A stretch of 64,000 nt of DNA, taken from assembly GCF_001469875.2 (NCBI RefSeq), contig NZ_LOPW02000005.1, forward strand, positions 62,001-126,000. The letters are read 5' to 3'. Made by a program: the position numbers and the translations under genes. The stretch is from Haloferax marisrubri. GTDB taxonomy: Archaea > Halobacteriota > Halobacteria > Halobacteriales > Haloferacaceae. This document shows, piece by piece, positions 8,989 to 18,228 of this stretch (positions are counted from its first letter, which is position 1; every line of letters starts with the position of its first letter). The notes beneath the pieces are model-generated. The model was not told the origin of the DNA. It did not search any database and saw only the letters and a program-made list of their open reading frames with translations.

Positions 8989-9006
8989 TTAATATTAAAT
9001 ATATTA
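8989..9006 (+). promoter_or_regulatory. tbsP AT-rich promoter
   Basis: An 18-nt run of only A and T (TTAATATTAAATATATTA) centred about 27 nt before the ATG at 9024. It is the strongest TATA element in the window and implies a leaderless transcript. Confidence 0.75.
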
Positions 9007-9023
9007 CTGGCGATATTCAAGCT

Positions 9024-9851
9024 ATGGCTATTCGTTCTAATCTACTCGCTGAGGGGGTAGAAGACATCATCGAGTCCGTGCTCTCCTCGTCGGAAGACGA
9101 GGTGTTGGTCGCGAACCCGACAGCCGAGGTCATCGAGGGGCTCGTCGCCGTGGCGACAGACATCGACGGCGACCTGCCGGAAATCCGTCTCGTCGCCGAC
9201 GAGGGCGTCCTGAAGGACGTGCTCGACGACTTCATCGTCGCCTCGAACGCCGCGAACCTCGTCGCCGACGGCGCGCTCTCGATGCGGACCGCCGCCGACG
9301 AAGTCGAGAACACGCTGTTCGTCACGCCGAACTCGGTCGTCGCGCTCGTCGCCGCCGGGGACAAGGTCGCCGGCCTCGTCACCGACGACGAGACGTTCGT
9401 CGAGACGGCGTTCGAGGCCCACCAGGCTCACTGGGAGGACGCCCCCGAGTTCAAGCTTCGGACCCCGCCGCTCTCGCGTGTCCGCGAGACGCTCGGCGAG
9501 GACATCGGCGAGGAGACGCTCGCCGACTTCGACGCCGTGCTCGCCTCGCTGTCGTCGGCTCGCGGCGACGGCGACGGTCTCGACGAGGTGACCATCTCGC
9601 TTCTCGTCGCCGCCCGCAACGAGGTCCTCCTCTACGATATCTCGAAGTGGGGCGAGGACGTGGGCATCGCCAGCAAGGCGACGTTCTCCCGGACGAAGAC
9701 GAAGCTCGAAGAACTCGGCCTCATCGACACCGAGAAGGTCCCCATCGACGTCGGCCGCCCGCGGCTCCGCCTGAAACTCGGCGCGGACGAACTCGTCGCC
9801 GCCAGCGCGGACGAACTGGCCGACGAGGCCCAGAAACTGCTCGACGCGTAA
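9024..9851 (+). CDS. tbsP: TbsP-like transcription factor
   Basis: A 275-residue acidic protein. The C-terminal third contains a winged-helix segment (GIASKATFSRTKTKLEELGLIDTEK, wing VGRPRLRLKLG). The N-terminal two thirds resemble a ligand/effector domain of the kind in TrmB-related regulators. As recalled from the literature, TbsP of Haloferax volcanii is a TrmB suppressor that regulates gapII and links glucose metabolism to cell shape. This protein has the expected length and layout, but the assignment is from memory and not from an alignment. It has a strong promoter of its own. Confidence 0.7.
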   Translation: MAIRSNLLAEGVEDIIESVLSSSEDEVLVANPTAEVIEGLVAVATDIDGDLPEIRLVADEGVLKDVLDDFIVASNAANLVADGALSMRTAADEVENTLFVTPNSVVALVAAGDKVAGLVTDDETFVETAFEAHQAHWEDAPEFKLRTPPLSRVRETLGEDIGEETLADFDAVLASLSSARGDGDGLDEVTISLLVAARNEVLLYDISKWGEDVGIASKATFSRTKTKLEELGLIDTEKVPIDVGRPRLRLKLGADELVAASADELADEAQKLLDA

Positions 9852-9900
9852 CCGACCGCGACCCCCTCGCTTTTTCCCTCCGCCTCTCTTCGTCGCGCGC

Positions 9901-11589
9901 ATGAACATCGGACTCGTCGGGAGCGGTCCCGCCGCCGAGTCGATTCGCGCGGCGTGCGCCGATATCGACGCGACGGTCGCGGAGACGGCCCCCGACTCGC
10001 TCGGCTCGTTCGACCTCGGATTCGTCGTCGCCGCGGCCGGAAGCGACGCCTTCGAAGCGGCCGACGACGCCGCCTCGCGATGGCTCGCGGTCGAAATCGG
10101 CGGTGTCGGCGGACACGCCGTCCCCGACCTCGACGCGGCCGTGTCGGCGTTCGGCCCCGCCAGCGCCGACTTCACGGACCTCCGAGCGCGCGTCGCGTCC
10201 ACCACGGAGTCGGAGGGTCGCCCCGGCGGCGACCGCGCCGCCGTTCGACTCGCCGGCGCGGTGGCCGGGCGACGCGGCATCGCGCTCCTCTCGGGCGACG
10301 ACGTGGCCGGGACCGTCGTCGAAGTTCCGGGGCCCGAACGGTCGTTCCTCCCCGCGCCGTCGCCGACGGAGCGGGACCGAACCCTCGACCGCGACTTCCG
10401 CGCCGTGGAGTTAGACGACGCGCTCGCGCGGGCCGAGTCGGCCGTGGACGACCGCGTCGGCATCGTCACGCAGGTCGGCGAGCGCGAGTCGTTCCCGCTG
10501 CCGTACTACGTCGCGCAGACGGCGGACACGACGGTCTACGCCGACGCTCGGGCGGCCGAACTCGCCGGCGGTGCGGCCGCCGGCTGGGACGAGGCCTACA
10601 TGAAGGCGCTCGGCGAGGCGCTCGAACGCTATTCGGCGGGCGTCTACCGAACCAGCGAGTTCGCCGTCGCGCCCGCGGCGTCCCGGCCGGCCGCGGTGCC
10701 GCCGAGTCGCTTCGTCAGACCCGACTCGTTCCGCGACCCCGACCCCGAAGAGCCGATTCAGTGGGTCGAAGGCGAGGACCTCGCCACCGGGGCGACCGTC
10801 TCGCTCCCGGCGGAGTTCGTCCACTACCCGCCGCCGTCGGAGCGACACAAACCGTCGATTACGACCGGGCTCGGTCTCGGCAACTCAGGGACCGAGGCGA
10901 TTCTCTCGGGGCTCTACGAGGTCGTCGAGCGCGACGCGACGATGCTCGCGTGGTACTCGACGTTCGACCCGCTCGGACTGGACGTGACCGACGAGACGTT
11001 CGAGACGCTGGCGGCCCGCGCCCGCTCTGAGTCCCTAGAGGTGACTGCGCTCCTCGTGACGCAGGACGTGGACGTGCCGGTCGTGGCGGTGGCCGTCCAC
11101 CGCGACGGTGAGTGGCCGAAGTTCGCCATGGGCTCCGGCGCGGACCTCGACGCGAACCGCGCCGCTCGCTCCGCGCTGGCCGAGGCGCTTCAGAACTGGA
11201 CCGAACTGCGCGCCATGGGACCGGAACAGGCCGCGACGCAGGGCGGCGCGATTGCGACCTACGCCGACTTCCCGAAGCCGGCACGGACGTTCGTCTCGCC
11301 GGACGCGACTATCCCCGCGGACTCGGTCGGTCCCGACGAGCCTCCAGAGGGCGCGGCCGAACTCGACGCGGTCGTCTCGGCGGTCGCCGACGCCGGCCTC
11401 GACGCGTACGCGGCGCGGACCACCCCGCGCGACGTGGAGCGACTCGGCTTCGAGGCGGTCCGCGTGGTCGTTCCGGAGGCCCAGCCGCTGTTTATCGGCG
11501 AGCCGTACTTCGCCGACCGCGCCGAGTCGGTGCCGCGGGACCTCGGCTTCGAACCGCGGCTGGACCGCGAGTTCCACCCGTTCCCGTAG
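9901..11589 (+). CDS. YcaO family ATP-dependent enzyme (orphan)
   Basis: The 562-residue protein has an N-terminal Rossmann-like region (MNIGLVGSGPAAESIR) and a C-terminal YcaO domain. ATP/Mg-binding motifs visible include GEALERYS (about 237-244), SGTEAILSGLYEVVERDA (about 328-346) and DLDANRAARSALAEALQ (about 415-431). The C-terminus ends in EFHPFP, a Pro-containing tail like those completing the YcaO active site. YcaO enzymes activate amide backbones with ATP to make azolines or thioamides, or assist RimO. No TOMM precursor peptide, partner E1-like protein or TfuA is visible nearby, so the substrate is unknown. It lies 49 nt after tbsP. Confidence 0.88.
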   Translation: MNIGLVGSGPAAESIRAACADIDATVAETAPDSLGSFDLGFVVAAAGSDAFEAADDAASRWLAVEIGGVGGHAVPDLDAAVSAFGPASADFTDLRARVASTTESEGRPGGDRAAVRLAGAVAGRRGIALLSGDDVAGTVVEVPGPERSFLPAPSPTERDRTLDRDFRAVELDDALARAESAVDDRVGIVTQVGERESFPLPYYVAQTADTTVYADARAAELAGGAAAGWDEAYMKALGEALERYSAGVYRTSEFAVAPAASRPAAVPPSRFVRPDSFRDPDPEEPIQWVEGEDLATGATVSLPAEFVHYPPPSERHKPSITTGLGLGNSGTEAILSGLYEVVERDATMLAWYSTFDPLGLDVTDETFETLAARARSESLEVTALLVTQDVDVPVVAVAVHRDGEWPKFAMGSGADLDANRAARSALAEALQNWTELRAMGPEQAATQGGAIATYADFPKPARTFVSPDATIPADSVGPDEPPEGAAELDAVVSAVADAGLDAYAARTTPRDVERLGFEAVRVVVPEAQPLFIGEPYFADRAESVPRDLGFEPRLDREFHPFP

Positions 11590-11810
11590 CTGGCGTGTCT
11601 CGTGGTTCGTGGGCGTCGTGGCTGACAGCCGGCACGGGCGGCCGCGTGGCAGGCGGGCCGAATCGAGTCCGCGCGCCGGTGTGCCGGACACCCGCGAGCC
11701 GCCGCGCGGCCTGCGTCACAGAATAGCGGCGTTGGCCGCGGCTCGGTACTTGAAGCTTCGTCGGGAGTGCGACCTGAAAAGCGGTCGGAGCGGAAGAGGC
11801 GGCGGGCCGG

Positions 11811-12950
11811 TTAGACGCCGAACGTCGCGCGGAGCATGTCACGGCTCCCCGGTCCGAGCCCGACCGCGAGAACGGCGATGAGAAGCAAGATTGCGTAGCG
11901 CGGGCTGTCCTCGAATATCTGCTCGTCGAACACCCAGACGACGGCCGTCGCGGCCACGAGCTTGACGAGCAGGAACGGCCACGCGTCGCCCGTGACGGCC
12001 AGCACCGACTCGGGGAGCGTGGAGGCCGTGAAGTCGACGACGGCCTGGTTCACCGGGTGCTTCGGGACGAGGTTGTTCCCCGCGCCGAGCGCGACCATCC
12101 AGTCGAGGCCGATGACGTTCGCCACGCCGTCGACGGCGTGGCCCCAGATGACGACGAGGCCGATGTACCCGGTCCCCTCGTTGACCTCGGGGGCGAAGCG
12201 CTCGACGAGCCACCACGTCGCCGCGGCGGTGAGCGTCGCGCCGACGAGGATGACGGCGAGCACCTGCGGGTAGAACGTCGCGCCCTGCGCGCCGGTGAGG
12301 CCGGCCCACAGGAGGTAGCCGAGCGTGACCGCGAGCACCGCGAGGCCGGCCCCGAACAGCGGCTTCACGTAGTCGTCGACGAGCCCCCGCCGCTCGGCGA
12401 GGACGCTCCCGACGACGGCGACGAGGGTGATTGCGAAGACGGTCACGTAGATGACCGGGCTGATGACGAGCGTGTTCAGCGGGTAGCTGATAAGCGCGTC
12501 GGCGACGCCGGGCGAGTCGTTAGCGTCCTCGACCACGCGGAACGCGCCGCCGAACAACATGAACGGGAAGAGCGCGTAGAAGAACCGCGGGCTCTCGCCG
12601 ATGTCGAGACGGCGGAGGAGGAACACGACGCCCGAGAGGGCGATGACGAGCGTGACCATGTACCCGACCTCGGAGACGAGCGTGTAGCCGGGGTACGCGA
12701 CGGGTTCGGCCGCGGCGGCGCAGGCCGACGCCGTGTCGAGATACTGCGTGACGCCGTTCGCCCGAACCGCGCAGACGGCCGAGTTCGCGTCGGCTTGGAC
12801 GGGGCCCCAGAAGTAGTGCCAGATGAAGCCGTCGTAGACGACGCGAGGGAACGCGAGCGACCCGCCGACGAGGGCGACGAGGATGGCCACGACGCCGAGC
12901 CCCCAGAGGCGCTCGGAGTCGAGACCCATTCGCTCTGCTACCGTTGCCAT
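11811..12950 (-). CDS. DUF63 family membrane protein
   Basis: A protein of 379 residues with about nine hydrophobic segments, matching the archaeal DUF63 layout: an [10 protein letters not shown] motif after the first helix, a [10 protein letters not shown] region, FRVVEDAND, and [16 protein letters not shown] in the second half, with conserved acidic/His residues inside predicted helices. The function is unknown; the family is restricted largely to archaea. The start MATVAERMG at 12950 is preferred to the upstream in-frame ATG because it precedes the first helix directly. The 221-nt gap to the YcaO gene holds no gene. Confidence 0.85.
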   Translation of the reverse strand: MATVAERMGLDSERLWGLGVVAILVALVGGSLAFPRVVYDGFIWHYFWGPVQADANSAVCAVRANGVTQYLDTASACAAAAEPVAYPGYTLVSEVGYMVTLVIALSGVVFLLRRLDIGESPRFFYALFPFMLFGGAFRVVEDANDSPGVADALISYPLNTLVISPVIYVTVFAITLVAVVGSVLAERRGLVDDYVKPLFGAGLAVLAVTLGYLLWAGLTGAQGATFYPQVLAVILVGATLTAAATWWLVERFAPEVNEGTGYIGLVVIWGHAVDGVANVIGLDWMVALGAGNNLVPKHPVNQAVVDFTASTLPESVLAVTGDAWPFLLVKLVAATAVVWVFDEQIFEDSPRYAILLLIAVLAVGLGPGSRDMLRATFGV

Positions 12951-13046
12951 AGCCGATACCCCGACGGCGGGCCTGTTTAGGGTTCCGGTCTCTCGCACTC
13001 CCCGCGCACGCCTCGGCGGGGCGAATCAGTTCCGCGACGGGCGGGC

Positions 13047-13517
13047 TCAGTCCTCGTCGTCCGGCTCGCGAATCGGCAACACCGGGTCGTCGTACTCCGT
13101 CCCGAGGATGACCATCGTCTGGGACCGAGAGAACCCGTCGAGTTCGGCGATGTGGTCGAACATGAGTTCGCGCAGGGCGTCGGTGTCCTCGGCGTACACC
13201 CGGAGCATCACGTCCCACTCGCCGGTGGTGAGGTTGATCTCTTGGACGCCGTCGATGTCGCGGAGCTGTTGGAGCGCCTCCTTCTCGCGGCCCTGCTTGA
13301 CTCGGAAGCCGACCAGCGCGGAGGTACCCAGCCCGACTTGCCGCGGGTCGACGTGGGCGTGGTAGCCCTCGATGACGCCGGCGTCTTCCATCCGGCCGAC
13401 CCGGTCGTGAACCGTCGCACTCGACATATCGATTCTGCGAGCGATTTCGCTGAACGGGGTCCGCGCGTCTTCCATCAGAATCCGGAGAATCGCCCGGTCC
13501 GTCGCGTCGAGGTCCAT
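13047..13517 (-). CDS. Lrp/AsnC family transcriptional regulator
   Basis: A 156-residue two-domain regulator. The N-terminal helix-turn-helix is MDLDATDRAILRILMEDART...FSEIARRIDMSSATVHDRV. The C-terminal RAM/effector domain (about residues 65-145) has GFRVKQG and TTGEWDVMLRVYAED, where the G-x-x-D region binds effectors, often amino acids. The family forms octamers and regulates amino-acid metabolism. The ATG at 13517 is the start that begins the HTH; upstream frame is not gene-like. It sits between a DUF63 gene and an IMPase gene and is probably monocistronic. Confidence 0.93.
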   Translation of the reverse strand: MDLDATDRAILRILMEDARTPFSEIARRIDMSSATVHDRVGRMEDAGVIEGYHAHVDPRQVGLGTSALVGFRVKQGREKEALQQLRDIDGVQEINLTTGEWDVMLRVYAEDTDALRELMFDHIAELDGFSRSQTMVILGTEYDDPVLPIREPDDED

Positions 13518-13629
13518 GCTATCCCTACTGATGGGGGGTAACTTCGCACTTGCGGATGGGGATGCGCCCGCGTCCGCGAGGGAGTGACGGCCCCGCCCGC
13601 GACCGTCAGACGACGCCGGGATCTCGGTT

Positions 13630-14427
13630 CTACCGTCCGTCGATTTCGCGGGCCGCCTCCAGCACGACGTCGTGGACGCGCCCGTTCGAGGCGACGAGAC
13701 CCTCCGAGTCGTGCCGCCACTCGTTGCCGTCGAGGTCTGTGACCGTCCCGCCAGCCATCCGAATGAGGTGTACGCCGGCGACCGAGTCCCACGGGTTCGC
13801 CCGCTTGTTCGTGATGACGCCGTCGAGCGAGCCGTCGGCGACGTACGAGAGCACGACCTGCATGCTCCCGTAGCGACGGAGGTCGCCAAAGCGCGTGACG
13901 ATGGCTCGGGCCGCGGCGGCGTACTCGTCGCGGGCGTCGTAATCCCACCAGAACGTCGGACAGACCGTACACGTCTCGGGGTCGTCGCGCTGGCTCACCG
14001 AGATTTCCTCGCCGTTTCGGTAGGCCGTCTCGTCGTCGGCCGCGTAGCAGTCGTCGAGCGCGGGGAGGTAGTTGGCCGCCGCGACCGGGTCGCCGTCGCG
14101 GACGGCGGCGACCGCGGTCGCCCACACCGGCACGTTGCGGACGAAGTTGTTCGTCCCGTCGATGGGGTCGACGACCCACGCCGGGCCCGTCTCGGGCACC
14201 GATTTGAGTTCGTCTTCCTCCTCGCCGACGATGGGGTCGTCGGGAAACGCCCCGCGGATTCGCTCGACGACGCGGCGCTGGGCGTCCTTGTCGGCCTGCG
14301 TGACCACGTCCGTCTTCCCGTCTTTCGTCTCGACGGCGATGCCGGTTCTGAAGGCGCGTCGCGCGACTGCGCCGCCGTCGCGGGCCGCGCGCTGTGCCCG
14401 GTCCGCCCGGGCGTCGAGTTCGTTCAT
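13630..14427 (-). CDS. Inositol monophosphatase / FBPase-like phosphatase
   Basis: The 265-residue enzyme has all metal-binding motifs of the IMPase superfamily: GEEEDE (about 68-73), WVVDPIDGTNNF (about 84-95, motif DPIDGT) and WDSVAGVHLIRMAGG (about 217-231). Archaeal members dephosphorylate inositol-1-phosphate and often fructose-1,6-bisphosphate with Mg2+. Its promoter is probably the TATATA-like element at 14453-14458, about 28 nt before the ATG at 14427. Confidence 0.92.
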   Translation of the reverse strand: MNELDARADRAQRAARDGGAVARRAFRTGIAVETKDGKTDVVTQADKDAQRRVVERIRGAFPDDPIVGEEEDELKSVPETGPAWVVDPIDGTNNFVRNVPVWATAVAAVRDGDPVAAANYLPALDDCYAADDETAYRNGEEISVSQRDDPETCTVCPTFWWDYDARDEYAAAARAIVTRFGDLRRYGSMQVVLSYVADGSLDGVITNKRANPWDSVAGVHLIRMAGGTVTDLDGNEWRHDSEGLVASNGRVHDVVLEAAREIDGR

Positions 14428-14491
14428 GGGCGTGACAGGACCGGCAGGTGCCTATATCCACCGACCCGACGCCGACGCGGCCCGGTGGCTT

Positions 14492-14788
14492 ATGTCGATG
14501 GACGGTTTACCTCGTGGCGTGTCAGACGCTATCGACCTCCCGGTGCGAGTCCGCGAGTCGCTCGCGGCGTCCTTCGACGACGCCAGAGCGGCGGTCAGAG
14601 CCGGCGACGCCGAAACCGCGCTGGAACACGTCGAGACGGCGTCCCGCGTGCTCGGCCACAAGGTGCCGCCGAGCCCGCTCAAGGAGAAACTGAAACACGG
14701 CGTGGCGGCCGTCGAGCGGACCGCGGCCGACGAACCGCTCGTCGCCTCGGAGTACCTCCGGCTGATGAGTCAGTTGGTCCGGCCATAG
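14492..14788 (+). CDS. Haloarchaeal hypothetical protein, helical (98 aa)
   Basis: Starts MSMDGLPRGVSDAIDLP; an alternative start is the ATG 6 nt later. The sequence is mostly amphipathic helix (SLAASFDDARAAVRAGDAETALEHV, then KEKLKHGVAAVERTAADEP) and resembles a short helical repeat. No catalytic residues are recognised. It is divergent from the IMPase gene. Confidence 0.7.
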   Translation: MSMDGLPRGVSDAIDLPVRVRESLAASFDDARAAVRAGDAETALEHVETASRVLGHKVPPSPLKEKLKHGVAAVERTAADEPLVASEYLRLMSQLVRP

Positions 14789-14890
14789 CGTCGTTGCCGG
14801 TTCGAGCCGGACTCGACGCGTCGTGAACTGCGCCGCACGAGACGGCCCGCCCGCTCGAAGGGCGAATAACGGAAAAGCCAGAACCCGCAA

Positions 14891-15166
14891 TTAGAACCCG
14901 GACGGAAGACGTTTTCCACAGCCCTCACGACCGTTTTCGGCTTGCGCCGACTTCCCGAACTCCGATTCCTCGTGGTCCGGTACTTGGTCTTCCCGCCGCT
15001 CGCTCGCAGAGCGGTTACGGGGCTGCTTCGGTTCCTCTTCGGCACTTTGACCTCGTCTTCCTGTTACGAAAGACTCGGTGTTCGTGTCGATTCCATTCCT
15101 CCGCATCTTGCGATGCGTACCATCGTCGACGCCTTTCACGTCGCCCGACAGATTCGGTTTGGTCAT
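14891..15166 (-). CDS. Possible small hydrophilic protein (91 aa)
   Basis: An open frame starting MTKPNLSGDVKGVDDGTHRK and continuing with polar, Arg/Lys/Glu-rich sequence to RLPSGF. The amino-acid mix is plausible for a soluble small protein, but codon bias is weaker than in neighbours and no clear TATA element sits 27 nt upstream. Another frame on the same strand (14770-15045) is more Arg-rich and looks like a shadow. Treat as a candidate only. Confidence 0.35.
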   Translation of the reverse strand: MTKPNLSGDVKGVDDGTHRKMRRNGIDTNTESFVTGRRGQSAEEEPKQPRNRSASERREDQVPDHEESEFGKSAQAENGREGCGKRLPSGF

Positions 15167-15499
15167 CCGGTGCGTCCTTGCGCTTCCGGCAACACTACAG
15201 TAGGCTCGATAACATAATGAATGTTTCTGATAAATTCTGGACCGTCCGGGAAGACTGATAGTCAACTTGACCGACTGATGAGTCGAGCCCGTCGCCGAAT
15301 GTCGCCCTCGGTCGGGACCTATCCGGCGGTTTTCACCGGAAACGTGGTCTGTTCATGATGAATTGTTCGGGATGTGTGTCGCGGCGCTGAAGCGGCGGTG
15401 CGACAGAGAACACGACGAGACCAGAAGCGAGCGCATCGGCGACAGCGCGGTCGGGTTTATATTGGATGGCGTGCCGTCTCGGCGTCCGTTTTCCCGCCC
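15167..15499. other. Intergenic region, no gene seen
   Basis: No convincing coding frame. It contains AT-richer patches at 15200-15240 and a TATA-like TTTATATTGG at about 15456, which could drive a short transcript toward the tRNA-Leu module. No tRNA or known RNA fold was recognised. Confidence 0.5.
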
Positions 15500-15593
15500 G
15501 CGGAACGGAGGGCTGAATCGCGGTCGCTTACGCTCCCTGACTCGAATCCCGCTGGACGAACGTGCCACTCGTCACGTTGTCTCTCGGGACAAG
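15500..15593. repeat. Decayed tRNA-3'-end module beside tRNA-Leu
   Basis: This segment abuts the 3' end of tRNA-Leu(CAA). A degenerate copy of the tRNA 3' end lies at 15500-15518 (reads GCGGAACGGAGGGCTGAAT, against GCGAGGGGAGGGATTTGAA in the gene). A TCGCTTACGCTCCCTG core follows, then an inverted T-arm remnant at 15540-15552 (CTCGAATCCC within it), then a hairpin pairing 15559-15564 with 15573-15578. The same order of parts appears beside tRNA-Glu and tRNA-Ser in this window. Confidence 0.5.
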
Positions 15594-15677
15594 TGCGAGG
15601 GGAGGGATTTGAACCCACGGACCCCTACGGGAGCGGATCTTGAGTCCGCCGCTTTTTCCTGACTTAGCTACCCTCGC
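15594..15677 (-). tRNA. tRNA-Leu (anticodon CAA)
   Basis: An 84-nt class II tRNA. The acceptor stem GCGAGGG pairs with CCCTCGC, and the discriminator is A. The anticodon stem GCGGA/TCCGC holds the loop CTCAAGA, with anticodon CAA at 15640-15642. A long variable arm (TCCCGTAGGGGTCC) is present as expected for Leu. The T-stem GTGGG/CCCTC contains one U-U mismatch at its second pair. CCA is not encoded. Confidence 0.93.
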
Positions 15678-15722
15678 GCGTACTCAAGTACGACAGGGGG
15701 ACCGCTAAAACGTTGCGAAACG

Positions 15723-16382
15723 TCAGACGAGGCCGCCGAACTGCTCAACGACGAGGAGGCCGCCGACGGCGATGCCGACGACGCCGGCCGCGGCGCGGAG
15801 GACGCGCGTGCCGCCGACCGCCATCGAGCGGCCCCAGAGGAACGAGACGGTCGCCATCGTGGCGATAGTGAGGAGGCTGAACGCCGCGAGGAACGCGACG
15901 GCCTGCCCCACCGCGGGCGCGGTCGAGACCATCGCGATGACGAGCGCGCCACTCCCGGCGAAGCCGTGGAGGACGCCGACCCCGAACGACTCGTCGTGGA
16001 CGTGCGTGTGCTTGGTCCCGAACGCGACGCTTCCGAGCGAGAGGTGCCGGTGAACGCCGCTGTCGTGGTCGTGGCCGCGGAGCGTCGGCACCGACACGCC
16101 GGCGGCCCGGAGGAGCATCCGCGCGCCGAGGAGGACGAGAATCGCACCGACGACGACTTCGAAGAAGTGCGTCACCGACTCGGGCAGGCGGACGCCGAGC
16201 GCGACGAAGGTGAGACCGACGACGGCAATCGGAATCGAGTGTCCGACGCCCCACGAGGCGCCGACGATGCTCGGTCGGTCGTCGTCTTCGACCATCGTCG
16301 CGACGGCGGCGAGGTGGTCGGCTTCCAGCGCGTGCCGGACGCCGATGACCCCGCCGGCCACGAGTGCTGATGCGAGTGCCAT
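15723..16382 (-). CDS. NicO/HoxN-type nickel/cobalt transporter family protein
   Basis: A 219-residue membrane protein with about six helices. The first helix region has HALEADHLAAVATM, an HX4DH-type metal motif typical of NicO/NiCoT permeases, followed by GVGHS. A His-rich cytosolic loop (GHDHDSGVHRH and KHTHVHDE, about 108-133) could bind metal. The family moves Ni2+ or Co2+; direction cannot be inferred. The start is the ATG at 16382. Confidence 0.85.
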   Translation of the reverse strand: MALASALVAGGVIGVRHALEADHLAAVATMVEDDDRPSIVGASWGVGHSIPIAVVGLTFVALGVRLPESVTHFFEVVVGAILVLLGARMLLRAAGVSVPTLRGHDHDSGVHRHLSLGSVAFGTKHTHVHDESFGVGVLHGFAGSGALVIAMVSTAPAVGQAVAFLAAFSLLTIATMATVSFLWGRSMAVGGTRVLRAAAGVVGIAVGGLLVVEQFGGLV

Positions 16383-16451
16383 ACGCTCGAAAGGACCAAG
16401 CAGGGTAAATAGGTCAGGGGTCGCGGCGGGTAGTCGGAACCCGGACGGGAC

Positions 16452-16640
16452 CTACTCCGGTCGCCACTCGCAGGACGCGCCGGTCGTCAGCCCCGCCGCG
16501 TCGATGTGCGACGAGAGGCACGCGTAGTTGCAGAACGCGCCCGCCGGCACGCGCTCGCCGGCTTCGAGTTCCGCCACGAAGACGGGGTCGTGACGCCGAA
16601 CGTCGCTCCCGCAGTGGGTGGACTCTATCGTGTCCGGCAT
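16452..16640 (-). CDS. Small Cys-containing protein, zinc-binding type (62 aa)
   Basis: Starts [18 protein letters not shown] and contains [10 protein letters not shown], a treble-clef/MYM-like Cys arrangement (C10 with C38, C42 and a later C/H). A zinc-binding role is likely from the Cys/His spacing; partners are unknown. It sits 69 nt upstream of the NicO-type gene on the same strand and may be cotranscribed. Confidence 0.7.
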   Translation of the reverse strand: MPDTIESTHCGSDVRRHDPVFVAELEAGERVPAGAFCNYACLSSHIDAAGLTTGASCEWRPE

Positions 16641-16729
16641 GTCTGACTGTTGGCGCGCCCGAGCGAAAAAGCCGCGCGACGGGTGTCGCCACCGATGGAG
16701 TTACCGGCCTTCCGGTCGCCCTGACTCAC

Positions 16730-17215
16730 ATGGACGAACACACCCGCGACCCGAGCGTTGCCCCGCCGCTCGGCAACCCCACGGGGTGGAACGACGACCT
16801 GCGGATGTGGGAGCACGCGACGCTCCGGCGGGCGGTCGAACACGGCGTCCGCCTGTTCAACGCCGGCGACTTCCACGAGAGCCACGACTGCTTCGAAGAC
16901 GAGTGGTACAACTACGGCGCGGGGACCGCCGAAAGCGCCTTCCTCCACGGGATGGTGCAGGTCGCCGCCGGCGCGTACAAGCACTTCGACTTCGAGAACG
17001 ACGCGGGGATGCGGTCGCTGTTCGAGACGGCGCTGGAGTACATCCGCGGCGTCCCGAGCGACTTCTACGGCGTCGACGTGGACGACGTGCGCGAGACGCT
17101 CCGGGCGGCGCTGGACGACCCGACGGCGCTCCACGACTGGCGAATCGAACTCGACGGCCACCGCGCGACCGCTTACCCCGCCGACTACGAGTACGTCGAG
17201 GGACTCGACCACTAA
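16730..17215 (+). CDS. DUF309 domain protein
   Basis: A 161-residue protein with the DUF309 signature: [22 protein letters not shown] followed by [15 protein letters not shown]. The conserved H-x-x-x-E/H pattern ([12 protein letters not shown]) resembles a helical metal site. The family occurs in bacteria and archaea, function unknown. It is divergent from the zinc protein gene. Confidence 0.88.
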   Translation: MDEHTRDPSVAPPLGNPTGWNDDLRMWEHATLRRAVEHGVRLFNAGDFHESHDCFEDEWYNYGAGTAESAFLHGMVQVAAGAYKHFDFENDAGMRSLFETALEYIRGVPSDFYGVDVDDVRETLRAALDDPTALHDWRIELDGHRATAYPADYEYVEGLDH

Positions 17216-17334
17216 CCGCGTCGGGGCGCGGTTCCCCGCCCTCCGAATCAGTAGTTCCCGCTGACACGTCAGCGAAAGCAGCGTGAACCGGGAGAATCTA
17301 AAAGTCCTTTAGCGTCCAGTTCTAGGAACCGGCA

Positions 17335-18201
17335 ATGCGAATCTACGAACTCGGTGACGGCACGCCCGACGTGTCGGTCGTCGGGTCTATCCACGGCGAC
17401 GAACCGTGCGGCGCTCGCGCCATCGAGCGGTTCGTCGCGGAGGACCCCGACGTCGAGCGCCCGGTGAAACTCATCGTCGCCAACGAGGAGGCGCTGGCGG
17501 CGGACGAGCGCTATCTCGACGAGGACCTCAACCGGGCGTTCCCCGGTGACCCCAACGCCGAGAGCCACGAGCGACGCCTCGCCCACGACCTCGGCCGCGA
17601 GGTCCGCGGGACCACCGCCTTCTCGCTTCACTCCACCCAGTCGTACGCCGAACCGTTCGCCATCGTTGACTCCGTCGACGCCATCTCCCGGTCGATTCTC
17701 CCCCGGCTCCCGGTCGACGTGGCCGTCGAGACGAACCACTTCGCGGAGGGCCGCCTCATCGAGCACGCCCACACCATCGAGGTCGAAGCCGGCCTCCAGA
17801 AGTCCGACGAAGCCGCCGACAACGCCTACTGGCTCATCCGGGCGTTCCTCACCGCGACCAACGTCCTCCCCGCGCCGGCCGTCGCGAGCGACGGGGGAAG
17901 CCAGACCGACGACCCCGAGGGAACCGACTCGCAGACCGAGGACGACCGCCTGAAACTCGGCATCCCCGAGGAGAACAGCCTCGACGTGTTCCGCCTGCTC
18001 GAACGGCTTCCCAAGCCACCGGCCGACCAGTACGAGGTCCACGCGACCAACTTTGAACCCGTCGCCGCCGGCGAGACGTTCGCCCGCGCCGACGCCGAGC
18101 AGTTCGTCGCCGACCGCGACTTCTACCCCATTCTCCTCTCCGCGTACGGCTACGCCGACATCTTCGGCTACGCCGGCGAGAAGGTCGGCACGCTCCCGTA
18201 G
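17335..18201 (+). CDS. AstE/AspA-like zinc metallohydrolase
   Basis: The 288-residue protein has the M14-like zinc motif HGDE (H20, E23), then DLNRAFPG (64-71, substrate-carboxylate loop), and FSLHS with the third ligand H99, as in succinylglutamate desuccinylase/aspartoacylase family enzymes. These cleave N-acyl amino acids. An acidic insert (about 182-205, SDGGSQTDDPEGTDSQTEDD) precedes a C-terminal beta domain. A second, more distant paralogue lies at 38041. The substrate is unassigned. Confidence 0.85.
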   Translation: MRIYELGDGTPDVSVVGSIHGDEPCGARAIERFVAEDPDVERPVKLIVANEEALAADERYLDEDLNRAFPGDPNAESHERRLAHDLGREVRGTTAFSLHSTQSYAEPFAIVDSVDAISRSILPRLPVDVAVETNHFAEGRLIEHAHTIEVEAGLQKSDEAADNAYWLIRAFLTATNVLPAPAVASDGGSQTDDPEGTDSQTEDDRLKLGIPEENSLDVFRLLERLPKPPADQYEVHATNFEPVAAGETFARADAEQFVADRDFYPILLSAYGYADIFGYAGEKVGTLP

Positions 18202-18228
18202 TCGGTCGGCTCTCTCGTTTCTCCCGCG

